64,000 nt of DNA, from assembly GCA_037783415.1 (NCBI GenBank), contig JAZGTN010000054.1, forward strand, positions 992,001 through 1,056,000. The letters are read 5' to 3'. Positions 22,201 to 33,822 of this stretch are shown here, one piece after another; the stretch's first letter is position 1, and every line of letters starts with the position of its first letter. This stretch comes from Leptasterias polaris. Taxonomy: Eukaryota > Echinodermata > Asteroidea > Forcipulatida > Asteriidae. Under the pieces are notes generated by a model. The model had not been told where the DNA came from, did no database searches, and saw nothing but the letters and a program-made list of their open reading frames with translations. The translations under genes were made by a program, and so were the position numbers.

Positions 22201-24902
22201 CTTTGCAACTCAGGCGTGCATGACATTGAACACATATTTATAAAATACATGAATAAAATTGACATATACCTTTCTCTCTGAATAAGACTTGAGCTCTGAA
22301 ATGTATGAACTTGAAGACAAAAATGAGGGAGAACAATTATTACCCAGCCTACCGTCCTGGATATTTTTCAGACTGTTGGCTTAAGCATTAATTTTGTTTG
22401 GCCTAAGAAATAAAACACTTTAAGTTATCATAAGTTGACAGTTGATACCTTTAAGATGGAGTCTCTCTTGAACCATGGGTACTCCAAGGGTTCCACTAAC
22501 CATCTTAATCTCTCCAATATGATTGGCAGTAAGAAGCTCTTGAAGCTTGGTAATTGCTGGGAAGAAACGAGACCACCATGCCTGTTTGTGCAGACGACCA
22601 AAGGCCAAAGGTTAAGGCATCATAAACTCACAAGGAAATAGATCATAAAACCAAATATAGGATTTATATCAAGAACTTCTCAGACATCATCTATAGAGTA
22701 AATAGCAAATAACAATTTAAGTTTAATCATGATAACTTACGGTTGCTCACAGAACTGCATTATTTGGAAACAATTTTTGAAAATCAAAATTAACACAGAA
22801 AAAAGAAATATTCACTTTCAGTCCGGTTGAGACAGGAACTTTTGTCCGCGACAAAACTGCTCCATGGACAATAACTCTGAAATAAATTTCGCACTCAACA
22901 AATCTCCTGGGAAAACTCCCGTTTAGCTTTTTTGAACTTGAATTAGACAGTGCAAATATCATAGTATGCCTGGTTAACACTGGAATATTCCCAGTAAATA
23001 GCAACTTTCTAAGAGACACATTAGAAACACTGAGTAGGGTTATGTGAAATCCCAGGAAATTGAAGCAAGTGTGAAACCAACAGGTGATGGTGGCTCAACT
23101 GAGATTTTATTTCTTTAGCATTAGCTCTAGAGGCTTTGAAACTTTAAAAAATTTCATCTAAATACCGGTACTTTCCTTATCATGAAAAATATCTAATGAC
23201 TAACCTCCATGAAGAAGACATCTTTTTCCTTGGCAAGATCAATCATTTCTTGAACCTCTCTCTTGTTGAGCCCCAGCGGTTTCTCACACAGTACATTCTT
23301 GCTATGGTTGAGGAACATTTTGCATATGGGTAGATGGGTTTGATTTATTGAACCAATGTACACAATATCTATAGAAAAAAAGAACAAACGTACATTTACC
23401 AACATAAGTATACATCTCTTACAATAAACACAAAAGCTACAGCAATCTGCTGAGAATTCACAACCCTCAATCCTCAGCAATCTGATTGATCCAACAATTT
23501 ACCCACATTTAGCACAAGTATGCTTGCTAAGGTTCTGTATCGCTCATAGCACAGTAATCTGATTGATCCAACAAATTACCCAAATTGGTACCTCTTGCCG
23601 AGTTTTCGAACCTCATGCCACAGTAATCTGATTGATCCAACAAATTACCCGAATTGGTACCTCTTGCTGAGGTTTCTAACCTCATGCAACAGTAATCTGA
23701 TTGACTTAACGAACTACCCACATTGGTACCTCTTGCTGGTCGAGGTTTCTAACCTCATGCCACAGTAATCTGATTAACTTAACGAACTACCCACATTGGT
23801 AACTCTTGCTGAGGTGTCTAACTTCATGCCACAGTAATTTGATTGACTCAACAAACTACCCACATTGGTGCCTCTTGCTGAGGTCTTACCTCATGCCACA
23901 GTAATCTGATTGATCCAACGAACTACCCACATTGATACATCTTGCTGAGGATTCTAACCCGATCATGCCAAAGTATTTTGATTGACTCAACGAACTACCC
24001 ACATTTCACATTGGTAGCTCTTGCTGAGGTTTCTAACATCATGCCACAGTAATCTGATTGATCCAACAAACTACCCACATTGGTACCTCTTGCTGATGTT
24101 TCTAACCTCACGCTACAGTAATCTGATTGATCCAAAAACCTGCCCACAGCAGTACCTCTTTGTAAGGCTTCATAAAGCTCATTGCAAACTTATCTGATTG
24201 ATCAGACAACCTATCCACGTTCATGACATTGGTATGATACCTCCTGCTGGAGCCTCCAATCCTAATGCCTGCACAGTAATGGTCAAACCTACCCACATTG
24301 TTGTTATTTAATGTTGATTTTAAACTTGTTTTTAAGTTAACAACCTTTCCAGATGCTGTATAGAGATAAATTGGCAAAAAATATATAATAAATATTATTA
24401 TTATTTTTATGCTTTTTATTAATGTTTTTAGACTGTGTAACCGCAGTATTTTTTGGTACACAAGTATAGGTAGAAAGTGTTGTCTAACTGAAGATTCCAA
24501 GTCCATGAGTCATACTACTTAGTTAGGGTCAAAGACCGCGTTTTAGGATAGAACTTCAAGGGTTTCACCTGCTTTTGCTAAAAACTGAACGAGTAATTAA
24601 CTAAAATGTGTTTTCGGTCTACTGGTTGCAGTACAGGTAGGCTATAAGAGAGTTACTCTCATATGCCACAGCAATCTCATGTTTCTCTGATCAAACCTAC
24701 CCACATTAGAATCCTTTGCTAAGGCCTCGTAACCCTCATATGCCACAGCAATCTCATGTTTTTCTGAAAACATCTTGGCCTTCTCTTTTGACCTTGCAGC
24801 AATTGCCACCACAGTATGGTCTTCTGAAGGTAGGGAACTCAGAGCCGACACAAAGTCATTACTGATGTTCCCTGCTGAACATATTCCCCAACGTAGCTTC
24901 AT
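16210..24902 (-). CDS. DHDH: trans-1,2-dihydrobenzene-1,2-diol dehydrogenase-like oxidoreductase
   Basis: A Gfo/Idh/MocA-family NAD(P)-dependent dehydrogenase; vertebrate DHDH oxidises dihydrodiols and some sugars in the cytosol. Seven coding exons (5' to 3' on the minus strand): 24902-24701, 23368-23205, 22581-22449, 21896-21783, 20177-20053, 18983-18821 and 16340-16210. They sum to 1,032 bp (343 aa plus stop), close to the 334 aa of human DHDH, with every junction GT-AG and phase-consistent. The N-terminus (MKLRWGICSAGNISNDF) is the Rossmann nucleotide-binding segment. KNVLCEKPLGLNKREV is the family's EKP motif with the catalytic lysine. AWWSRFFPA, GGGLLDIGVYLYQMA and NPFWCPTQLEV match conserved blocks. 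The start ATG lies one base after a CATTTAG acceptor-like sequence, so a 5' UTR intron is likely. Intron 1 holds an exon-derived array, intron 4 a 39-bp minisatellite, and intron 6 a Penelope-like element on the opposite strand. Confidence 0.93.
16440..18308 (+). mobile_element. Penelope-like retroelement, 5'-truncated and frameshifted
   Basis: Reverse-transcriptase sequence begins near 16460 (TFDVSSLYTNIPQDEG) and continues, after a frameshift near 16700, with FLQVHGTAMGTHMAPSMACL and the catalytic box YIDDIIFIW (about 16848). A stop follows near 17078. The C-terminal GIY-YIG endonuclease is recognisable at 17480-17860: a cysteine cluster (CSNTSKCIVC), then LIYLISYRVCGVQYIGETRT and a downstream ESxLW-type segment (SREKLWI). 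RT plus GIY-YIG is diagnostic of Penelope-like elements. An AATAAAA and (TAA)n tail ends at about 18308. Several stops and frameshifts show it is inactive. It sits in DHDH intron 6 in antisense orientation. Confidence 0.9.
18310..18665 (+). mobile_element. Probable second Penelope-like fragment
   Basis: Directly after the (TAA)n tail comes a sequence ending in a TTTGAGAAAGACTCTGCTAG then GGTCGAAACATCAGGCC block (about 18626-18660). From memory, this block is characteristic of the terminal repeat (pLTR) region of Penelope-like elements, which often insert as partial tandems. No coding sequence is visible. Confidence 0.5.
20872..20950. repeat. Dispersed repeat fragment with C-run
   Basis: AGTGGCGTAGCCAG followed by a G/C-run-rich stretch. 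Similar AGCGGC(A/G)TA starts recur near 40590 and 58520, and a long G-run lies at 19098-19122. They look like ends of one dispersed family; I cannot define full boundaries. Confidence 0.4.
21143..21531. repeat. 39-bp minisatellite, ten near-identical copies
   Basis: The unit (TGCAACAGAACCTGGACATC followed by a 19-bp remainder ending AAAGCTCAA) is repeated ten times with no visible differences between copies. It lies in DHDH intron 4. Being a multiple of three, it is open in several frames on both strands, which is not evidence of coding. Confidence 0.97.
23460..24320 (-). repeat. About 11-12 tandem copies of a 70-bp unit derived from DHDH exon 1
   Basis: Units with a period near 70 bp share, on the plus strand, ACTACCCACATTGGTACCTC, TTGCTGAGG, ACCTCATGCCACAG and TAATCTGATTGATCCAAC. 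The 3' end of DHDH exon 1 and its donor (24694-24770, ACCTACCCACATTAGAATCC, TTTGCTAAGG, CCTCATATGCCACAG, CAATCTCATG) is clearly the same sequence. A further partial copy adjoins the exon at 24646-24700. On the coding strand most copies retain an AATGTGGGTAG-type stretch, that is, the exon end plus a GT donor. All lie in DHDH intron 1. Confidence 0.85.
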
Positions 24903-26694
24903 TCTAAATGAACAAGAGGAAAACAAACAATACCAAAACTCATGAGTCTGTATGGGATGGGAGGCATTGTATACTGTTTCTCATTTTTATACAACCATCA
25001 AAAGTTGTTGATGGTTTGGTGTCCAAAACATACAAAAAGGGTAACACATTGTGAAATGGACACAATGATTTATTGTTTCATTTAACAATAATTTTTTTCT
25101 TAATCCTCAAAATGTCATATGAGAAATTACACACAAAAACAGAAACAATCAGATGTCAGCGTGTACACTTTTACCAGCCCTTGCAAGTGTCAAATTTACG
25201 GGATACTGCTGCCCAATGCTGTACGTAGGCTGGTGCTCTGTTTATGTAAATGTATTAACTATGACAAGGCACAGAATTTGAGCGCTTAAACTTAGATATT
25301 TTTTGCGCTGGAAATCATTTATTTACAGCGCAAAAAATTATTTTGTGTGCTGGGAAAAACAATTATTTCAACAGCTGAAAATCATTTAGAGAGCTTAAAA
25401 TGGTTTCAAAATGATCAATATAAATTTGTTTGTACACTCTAGAAATTATTATTGAATTATTATTGTTTAATTTCCTCAGATTCTCCTCAAAATAATATTT
25501 AGACGGAACGAAATCATATTTGGAGCACTGGGAGTCATTCTGAGCACACAAAATTATTTGTTTCCTTTAAGTATCCCTCAAAATTTTATTCTGAGGGAAT
25601 GAAATGATATTTTGCAAAAACAAGATACTATATTTGCGGGAAGGAAATTTTCTTATATGCTTCTATTTCGAGGGAACCAATTTTTTTCTTTTTTCACATT
25701 TTTAATTTTGTTTTCACTTGTCCCTTTCAAGCCTCGTAATTTTGCGTTTTTGTCACAAAAAAGTTTCTACATAAATACAAATGCACCACACTATCACAAA
25801 AGTTGTATTCCTACAAATAATGACAACTTCCATAGCACAAACTCTTTGAATTAAAATCTTACATTTGATTTTTTTACTTTTACCTTTAATCTGAATAGGT
25901 CTTACGCCTTTTGTCAAGTATTCATGACTAATTGTCAAAAAAACAGTTGAATTTGAATGTAGTAATTATTAACTTTTATACCGCTGGATATTATACCGTT
26001 ATAACTCCAAATATCCAGTGGTTAAGATAAACCATGTGACCATATTTTTTAGAAAAACTCTAAACAATTGAAAATTTTAATATTTCTTTTAGGAACGGTT
26101 TTACTGTACTCCTGGTAGACATATATTTATAGTCATGTTTAGGTCTATTTTGTACCCTAAATTAGCCCAATGAAGGCTGGTGTGTCCATTTAGTCGTAAT
26201 ACTTGTTTACGTATATGAGGTTGAGTAGCCTATATAAAAACACTTACTTTGAAAATCGGCTTTGTCAGATTTGTGGCAGTTAATAAAATCCTCCTTTTAA
26301 CATTAATTTTTGGAAACCACACTTTGCTGCTTGAAGCCCTGTAGAGAAACCTTACAGTGTCTTAGCTGAAGCTGTGGTTTGGAAAAGAGCCATTCTCATG
26401 TTATCTCCATTTCATCTCAAATATTCTGACTTTTTTTTAGTATAAATATTTTAGTTTCACTCACAGCCAAACCTGTATGTTTTTACCAGACTTTGGCCTC
26501 AAAGAAAAAGATGTTGGCTTGGCCAAATGATTTTTTTTTTTAATTACTTTTTAACAATTCTGAGCCTTTGATCAAAAAGGACATTTTTTACAATGCCCCG
26601 TCAAACGCATGACATTCTGTTTGAAAAGGAAACTTATTGCTCCATTTGTAATTTTGGTATGGTAATAAACTGTGGTTATGTACATGTATTTCTT

Positions 26695-27675
26695 TTAAAG
26701 TCACCTGGAAATTGATTTTTTAATATTTTTTTAATATAAGAGTGTATGTATATTAACAATAAAACAATTTTTTGAGTAATTGTTTGTCAGTATTTATATG
26801 TAAAAAAAATAGATAAAGTTGTTTGGGGGTGACTCCGCCCATCCCTTTTTGTGACGTCAATCGAGGAAGACTTTGCCTCGATCGAACATCGACCGCCCTC
26901 GAACTTGCCTGCATTTACGTTGTATATACACGTGCAAGTAGTGAGATTGTACGTTTCGTTTGGTTATCCAAAAAGGGGATTTTTCTTGCATTTTTCCGGC
27001 AAAAATTGCTGCTGGATGCAGCAAAACGACTAAAGATGAGGTCAGCCAGCATTTTTTTCCTGCAGATCCCAAATATAGGCAGTTACGGGCATCGAAAGTT
27101 AGGCTAACGAGGGCAAAGTGGTCCGGTCCGACGTCGTTTTCAGCACTATGCAGCGAACACGGATAGCCCGGGGATTTTTTCGTTGGTAGTAGTGTGCAAG
27201 GGAAGTTGCAGTGAAGCTTAGGTTACCAGCGAAATGTTTCTGGTGGAAAAACAATACCTCGTATTATCCGTGTTCTCGTTATGACCATGCTCGTATCTCC
27301 CGTTTTTAAGACATAGAAACGCGCATGGGACAGTTCGAGACCGGTGAAAAACCTTGTATAAACTGGCGTCTCGTATTAGTCGACTGTACACTGTCCTAGG
27401 ATTGCATTGGGTGGTGACGTCCGAATACGAAAACGCATCATACTGATCAGGTACCCAGACGTAATGTACGGGGCCAGACTACACATTTTCTCCTGCCTCG
27501 ATTGACGTCACGAACAGCGCCATTTAAAGGGGGGCCTATTTTTAAATTTGTAATTAAAAGAAAAATACAATTTTTTAACCTTAGTAAATTGTTTATTCAC
27601 ATTCCACTCATAAAAATGTATATATTAATGACAAAAGCTTTATTTTGAAAAAATACCACTGCCAGGTGCCTTTAA
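26695..27675. mobile_element. TTAA-flanked MITE, about 980 bp
   Basis: Left end TTAAAGTCACCTGG and right end, on the complement, TTAAAGGCACCTGG. A second inverted pair, GTGACGTCAATCGAGG (about 26851 and, on the opposite strand, 27495-27515), lies inside. The core is unusually GC-rich and contains short open frames, none recognisable. TTAA termini suggest a piggyBac- or Kolobok-mobilised element. Confidence 0.75.
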
Positions 27676-27990
27676 GGAATATGAATGAAGATCTTAAAAA
27701 GGTGTTATGCTCCTAACAATTTCACTCTGTATTGGCACTTTGATTTATTTACCAGTTGGGAAATAATAGCTTTACTGGAGGAGTTGTTGAATGTGAGGAA
27801 TTGCATGTACTTTGCCATTGGCTTTTCCTTGCTGTGTATATAATAGTGCTATTGGATTCCTTAACCTGTTGTTGGAATCAAAAATGTCCAACTTCTCTTT
27901 TTTAGTCACAAGAAGCTAAATTTGTCCTTCTCTGGTTTTAATACTTTATAGTTCCCTTTTAATGTAGAGTGTAGTTTGCACTATAAGGAG

Positions 27991-28696
27991 TAGACTTGAT
28001 TCAAGTCCCTTTCTCGTGCGAGGTTCCTAACGTAACGCGCCAGCATGCAGTCCAGTGCGCCCTCACCGACAAAATGTAGTTATTTATGCGGTGGCGATCA
28101 AGGGACTTGACGGGGTCGTTTCCTACTCCACGCATTTGAATAGAAAAATCTCCCCAAATGGGGAGATGTACAAATCCAATGGGAGCGTGGAAGTGCCGCC
28201 CCTTTCATTTAGTATTCATCTTGCTCTGTGACGTTTGTATCGTGTATCTATGGACGTAAGCATCTCCAGAATGGCTGCCGGGCGGAAGAGGGGGGTGGGT
28301 GTTTTAAGTCGCTGAATTGCATTTGTCAACAATTCAAAGTATGCATTTGCAAACAATACCAATCCCAATGTATACGTAATATTAACTTGAATTCAAATAA
28401 ATTTGTAGTTTTTATATATATTCATGCATTTCAATCCTCGACAAAGTACTTTACCACCCCCGCAAATAAAAAATCAACGAGTCTTCTTTTTGAACGCGTT
28501 TGATTGGACAACAAGTAATGCGCCATAACTTTGCATATTCGTAAGTGAATAAATTTACATATCAGGCAACTGCGGGTTCGTCAAGTCCCTGTCCCGCGCG
28601 CGGAACAGGTTGGGGAATGCAGAGCGCAAAATAATAGTTTTCTGACGATGAGGCAAGGAAGGGCCTTGCACGGGATTGGGACTTGAGTCAAGTCTA
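27991..28696. mobile_element. Non-autonomous DNA transposon, TAGACTTG ends, 9-bp TSD
   Basis: The left end TAGACTTGATTCAAGTCCC and the right end (complement TAGACTTGACTCAAGTCCC) are inverted repeats that are themselves near-palindromic. The flanks are a perfect 9-bp duplication, TATAAGGAG (27982-27990 and 28697-28705). Nine-base duplications fit Mutator-like (MULE) elements. No transposase is present. The same TAGACTTG end and TSD length occur at 46978-47219. Confidence 0.8.
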
Positions 28697-29164
28697 TATA
28701 AGGAGAGGTCTTGTGGTTAAATTTGACCTTATTGATCTTGACCTGTAATACATCAACTTGTGTTTTCTTGTTCTTGTGGGTCAGCCTATAGTTATGGTCC
28801 AAGATAAATATTGATTTAATATTGTACAGTATGGTTGTTGCTGTTTTTGGAATATGTTTTGAGGTTTTCAAATTGTGTTTAATGGTTTGTCCATCATGCT
28901 GTTAAAATAGGTGATTTCTTTATTATTTTTAGGTTGTTGAATCCCTTTCATTTGTGTACTTGAATTGTAACCCTATTTTGATACTCTTCGTATTAGAAGA
29001 GTACAAAGCCAAAGGTTAATTGTAACATTTTCCAGTTAGCATGGTTAGTGAGCAAGCACTTGATTCAACTATGCAGGTTGTGCATAGTCACATCGATAGA
29101 TGATGTGCTTTAAAAATAACACTTTTAATGACATTTTTGTATGGAGGCAGAATCAGCCGAGAAA

Positions 29165-30057
29165 AGCCCCTTTCACACGAGAGCAATTTAGCAAGGGTCC
29201 CTAGCTTGCTTAATTGTAGCATGGTTGTAAAATTTTACAAAATGTACCTCGTGTGAAAGGACAACAATTTTTACACTGACCAGGGTCCCTTGTAAAATAT
29301 TGTCCAACATTGCTACATTTTGTCGGAGGTCCGGACCTACGACAAAATCTTACACTAGCGGAAGTTTTGACCAAGGACGTACGCTAAATCATCGTGTGAA
29401 GGGAACCTTTCTTTATTGAACGACGTCCTGTGAGAAGTCTCCCACACTGCGCATGCGTGACAACTTTTGTGTGTGAACTTTTGCATTGCATGTCAAGGGG
29501 CTAGTACAGTACCCACAATCACGCTAGTGCATCTTTTTTGCAGCAATCCTTTAACTCTGTTAAATAAAATTTGTTACCTGCTGTGTGTACTGCATAACAT
29601 TTTTCTATTGGCTGAATTCCTACATAATGTAGCAATTCAGCCAATAGGAACATTCGTTTTGAGCTACATGTGTACATATAAGAATTCAGCTTGCACGTTG
29701 TTTTACCAACACTGCAATTGGTAAGTCATGCTTCTACAATACCAAAAACCTTTCCTGGCAAAAAATCTTAAACCTTTTCCTGGCTTTTCGGAGCCTGGTT
29801 TTGACCCAGAAAACTTGCAACGACTACTACTGGTAGTATTATCTATCTATTTCACAGATTTACCAGTACCAGTAGTTGGCTGGTTACCAGTCGTGTGTGC
29901 ACTTTCATAGCGCACAATGGTTGTTAGTTTTTTACTTTATCCGTGTGAAAGCTTGCTAAATCAGTCACGTACGACGACAAAAAATAAACAATCAGCGCTC
30001 GTAAAATTCGTAGCAATTAAGGGACCATGGTAATTTTTTTGTTGTGTGAAAAGGACT
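29165..30057. mobile_element. Inverted-repeat element with CCCTTTCACACGAG-type ends
   Basis: The left end (GCCCCTTTCACACGAGAGC) is matched by an inverted right end (TTGTGTGAAAAGGAC). Further CGTGTGAAAGG-like motifs lie inside, near 29250, 29392 and 29940. The element is about 0.9 kb with no coding capacity. Boundaries are approximate and no target duplication was identified. Confidence 0.6.
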
Positions 30058-30881
30058 CTATGTCCAAAGGGAGACACTGCATGATCTCACTATGTTCTAC
30101 CATAACGACCTAGCCAGCCCAAACAAGGCCTGGGCATCGGTGGTTCAGTAGGCCTCCAGTTGGTGAGCATGAGTGAAGAACAAAAACAGACAGGATGGAT
30201 GTCGATGTCCCCACGTACATGATGTACATATAGGTAGCCTACATTGGGTTGTTCATGGAGGAACCTTGGGTTGTTACGGCTCTCCTTTTTTCATTTTTCT
30301 TTCAACGCAGTCTCATCAATGGCGACTAAAAGTATGAGATCGATGTTAAAAGAGAGTCATAAAAGTGGGGTAAATAATGGGGTTACCCTCCACCCTATAG
30401 TTGCAATCCGATAGCTGATGTACCAATTTGCAATTTCAACCATTTTCGCCAGACTTTTCACAAGATTTTTTCAAGTTTTTACCACTTTCAAAAATTATGA
30501 CCCACATCTGATCTTCAATAATGTCTAATGAATCCATTCATAGTTCACTCAAAACATCATTTGAGAAAATATGTTGAAGAATGTTTTTTTCTTTTTTTGA
30601 GGGGCAGAAAACGATTTTTGCACTCTTGTAGTTGTACTCAGTACGTAAATAATGTCAAATACAGACCTGGTAGGTCAAATACAGACCTACCAAGTAATAT
30701 AAGGGCTAACCCTCTGATAAGTTGTTTGCAGCAGGCTTATAAATGGCCTTGTGGTGGTTTTCAACCCCCACCCCCCAAAAAAAAATAAAAAATAAAAAGC
30801 TAAAAGCCATCAAACTGTGTGGCTTACTTGGGAAAAGACATCACTCATGTTTTGTTTAACTTAAGAGGAGAAAGCCATAAT

Positions 30882-31234
30882 ATGGTGTTCCATATGTGCC
30901 ACTCCTTTCCGTCGCCTTTTCAATTTTGTCCGTCGCCTTTTCAATTTTGTCCGTCGCCTTTTCAATTTTGTCCGTCGCCTTTTCAATTTTGTCCGTCGCC
31001 TTTTCAATTTTGTCCGTCGCCTTTTCAATTTTTCAGGTGCATTTTTTTTTCTGAATCGGCCACGTGACCGTCACATGATGACCATGTGATGATTTGCGAC
31101 GGACAAAATTGAAAAGGCAACGGACAAAATTGAAAAGGCGACAGACAAAATTTAAAAGGCGACGGACAAAATTGAAAAGGCGACGGACAAAATTGAAAAG
31201 GCAACGGAAAGGAGTGGCACATATGGAACACCAT
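30882..31234. mobile_element. Foldback element with 21-bp tandem repeats in both arms
   Basis: The left arm (30882-31034) starts ATGGTGTTCCATATGTGCC and then has about six copies of a 21-bp unit (GTCGCCTTTTCAATTTTGTCC). The right arm (31097-31234) carries about five slightly diverged copies in inverse orientation and ends with the complement of the left start. A spacer of about 60 bp, containing CACGTGACCGTCACATGATG, separates the arms. The whole could form a near-complete hairpin. Confidence 0.85.
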
Positions 31235-31280
31235 GCCATATAAACCACAAATGCTTTCTGTTGTCAGCCTGGTGTAGTTA

Positions 31281-31355
31281 TAGTTGCAATAATCGTAACC
31301 AACCGTCCTCCTGACGGTCGTAAGGATGGTGGGTGGGTTACGATTATCGCAACTA
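31281..31355. mobile_element. Small hairpin MITE, copy A
   Basis: Near-perfect palindrome of 75 bp with ends TAGTTGCAATAATCGTAACC and its complement. It belongs to the same family as 31851-31968. Confidence 0.75.
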
Positions 31356-31850
31356 CATGTAGTGTAACTTTACTGCTCCATTGTCAGAGCAGTTACTGAC
31401 GAGCTTGGTACATGTATGTCTACCAGTAGAAAGATGTCTAGGCAATAAAACTGGATATTATAAAACAGCTGGGTAGGCCTCCCCAAGAAAGATGTTTAAT
31501 AATTAGTCAGTTTTGTATATTGTGATGGTGCTAGATTCTAATAATTGGAAAAAACAGTGGTTGTTGGGAGATATTTTGCTCCTTACTAATAATATTATTG
31601 TTTACCCGATTAAAGCATAATTAATTAAAAAATTATTAATTAAACACAGAAACAAAAGCTCAATTAACTCTAAACAACAGCTGGGCTTGTGAAGAAGTCG
31701 TTTCGTGTAAAAATTGTATGGAAATCAGTGCACACATGCAAAATAATGTTTTATATGTATCTTGGATATAAACTGTGGTGTTCAGCAACGGCGTATATTA
31801 TAGCGGGAGGCAGTTCTGCCCACAAAGGTTGTGTATTTAAACCCTACATG

Positions 31851-31968
31851 TAGTTGCAATAATCGTAACCCTCCATCCTCCCGACGGTCGCACTATGGGT
31901 GCGACTCGCAGACCGTCGTCGGGAGGATGGGGGTGGGGGGGGGGGGGCGGGTTCGATTATTGCAACTA
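31851..31968. mobile_element. Small hairpin MITE, copy B
   Basis: Ends TAGTTGCAATAATCGTAACC and its complement enclose CCTCCCGACGGTCG and an inverted partner, with a G-run near 31930-31948. It is longer than copy A because of the G-run and central loop. Confidence 0.75.
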
Positions 31969-32220
31969 ATATTTAATAATAAAAACCATGATACCAACAA
32001 AGCAGATTAAAACTAAAAGTATACAAATTAAAAACTAACCTCGACGGATTGCTCTGCGATAAGTGCCAGCAACATGTAGGTGAATACTTCTGGTCCTCCT
32101 ACAGGTGAACCAGAGCAAGCTCTATGGGGTGAACCAACGAATGAATAGATTATGCCACTATTGTATTAGCACACCATGGATTACACACGCATAATAGGCC
32201 CTCTGCTGACTAGACTGGGT

Positions 32221-32776
32221 TCCAAGTCTGTGATCGTAGTTTTTATAGTCTACCTGCTGATTCACACCACACAAAATAAACTCCCATAGGAACCAATGCT
32301 AAATGCTAAATAGGCCTATACTAAAATACTAAAAAAATAGTTAAAGTCTCTCAACCTCTTGAAAACCAATTAAACATATTTTTGGACAACTAAACTTCAG
32401 AATTTTTTCAATTTTGGCACTCAGGTCAGCAGTTTGAAATTTTTGCTAACTAGAGGCCTACCCCAGAAAAAACACCCCCGAAAGTGCTTTTTTGCTAAAT
32501 TGACTTGCTGCCAGTTTTCGTGAAGCACCTCCACTTCCCAAGTCAAATAGGGCAAACTATCTATAACGCCTAAATTTATCAATTCTTCTCAAAAGTTGAA
32601 GCACAGAACCTCCAGGTTGTGATAGATTTGTATAATTACACAATCTGTTAATTGCCTGACCCCCAAAACGTTATAACTCAAAAAGATGTTTGCCCTATTT
32701 AGTGTGGTGCACCCAATATTGCCTGAAATAGTGCCCTCTTGTGGATTAACCTCCGTCTACGATCACAGACTTGGGA
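32221..32776. repeat. Inverted-repeat bounded segment
   Basis: TCCAAGTCTGTGATCGTAG at 32221-32239 is repeated in inverse orientation at 32757-32776. The 0.5-kb interior has no coding capacity. It could be a MITE, but no target duplication is obvious. Confidence 0.5.
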
Positions 32777-32798
32777 ATCTTGTTTAATCGGTTTGTAC

Positions 32799-33523
32799 CG
32801 TAGAGTTATGGGCCCAATTTCATAGGGCTGCTTAAAGGGTGTGTACAACATTGGTAATAATGAAAATATAAATGTTCCCAGCCTTTGCACATAACCTAAG
32901 GTATAAAGATGGTCATGGTGGAAAAATTTCCTTGAAATAGTTTTGCTTGAAATGCCATAGTTTTTAGGAAATGAGTAAAATAACAGTATTTATCCTGCAG
33001 GATAAATTCCGATTTTTGAAAAGAAGTTAAAACACATAATGGTGTTTTTCACTGTTTTCTCATGACTCCGAAGACCGATTTTAGCTTAAACTTTCACAGG
33101 TTTGTTATTTCATGTATATGTTGGGTCACATCAAGTGTGGATACAGGTCTTTGGCAATTACCAATGTTGTAACTAATGCTCTGCTCGGTAATTCAACTTG
33201 TAGTTTGGAATAAAAAAATTAAAAAACAATTCTAGTTTTTAATTCGAAATCAACAAAAAACGTTGGGGAAAATCATAGTTTTTTGTTAAGGATCAGGTTA
33301 TTTGTATGTTTATTTTTCAACATAAGATCTTGTATTATTTTATGTAAAAATTAAGCAGAGAATTTGGCTTAACAATAGTCTGCTAACCAGAAATGAGCAG
33401 GATACCAGTCACAAATTGTACATGTGACATGGGTGTGTGGCTGGTAACCTTATTCTGGTAAGCATAATTTTTCTTGTGCTAAGCTACTTCTTGTGCTTAA
33501 GCAGCTCTATGAAATTGGGCCAT
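32799..33523. mobile_element. GGGCCCAATTTCAT-type MITE with a nested TTAA insertion
   Basis: Ends GGCCCAATTTCATAGGGCTG (32811) and, inverted, CAGCTCTATGAAATTGGGCC (33503-33522) are characteristic of one family. The flanks share GGTTTGTAC (32790-32798 and 33524-33532), a likely 9-bp duplication. At the TTAA of its GCTTAAGC segment a second element (32832-33354) has been inserted. That insert starts TTAAAGGGTGTGTACAAC like the MITEs near 53046 and 56464, but its right half is unrelated sequence. Confidence 0.65.
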
Positions 33524-33805
33524 GGTTTGTACAAAATTGTCCAAAATTGGACGGAACGCTTTGATTGGTCATGATCGCAGACCACGGGATATAGTACAGA
33601 AATACAACATTGATGCACATGTAACTAATGCTCTGCTCGGTAATTCAACTTGTAGTTTGGAATAAAAAAATAAAAAAACAATTCTAGTTTTTAATTCGAA
33701 ATCAACAAAAAACGTTGGGGAAAATCACAGTTTTTTGTTAAGGATCAGGTTATTTGTATGTTTATTTTTCAACATAAGATCTTGTATTATTTTATGTAAA
33801 AATTA
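33170..33805 (+). repeat. Direct repeat of 184 bp (33170-33353 and 33622-33805)
   Basis: Two copies, both beginning TAACTAATGCTCTGCTCGG and ending TTTTATGTAAAAATTA, differ at only a few positions and are separated by 268 bp. The first lies inside the nested insertion of the preceding element. The second ends 17 bp before the gypsy LTR. Confidence 0.9.
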
Positions 33806-33822
33806 TAAATAGTTAGACATTG

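Noticed and set aside
23460..24320. CRISPR-like array of 70-bp period
   Set aside because: No constant-repeat/unique-spacer pattern; whole units are similar and derived from exon sequence in an animal gene.
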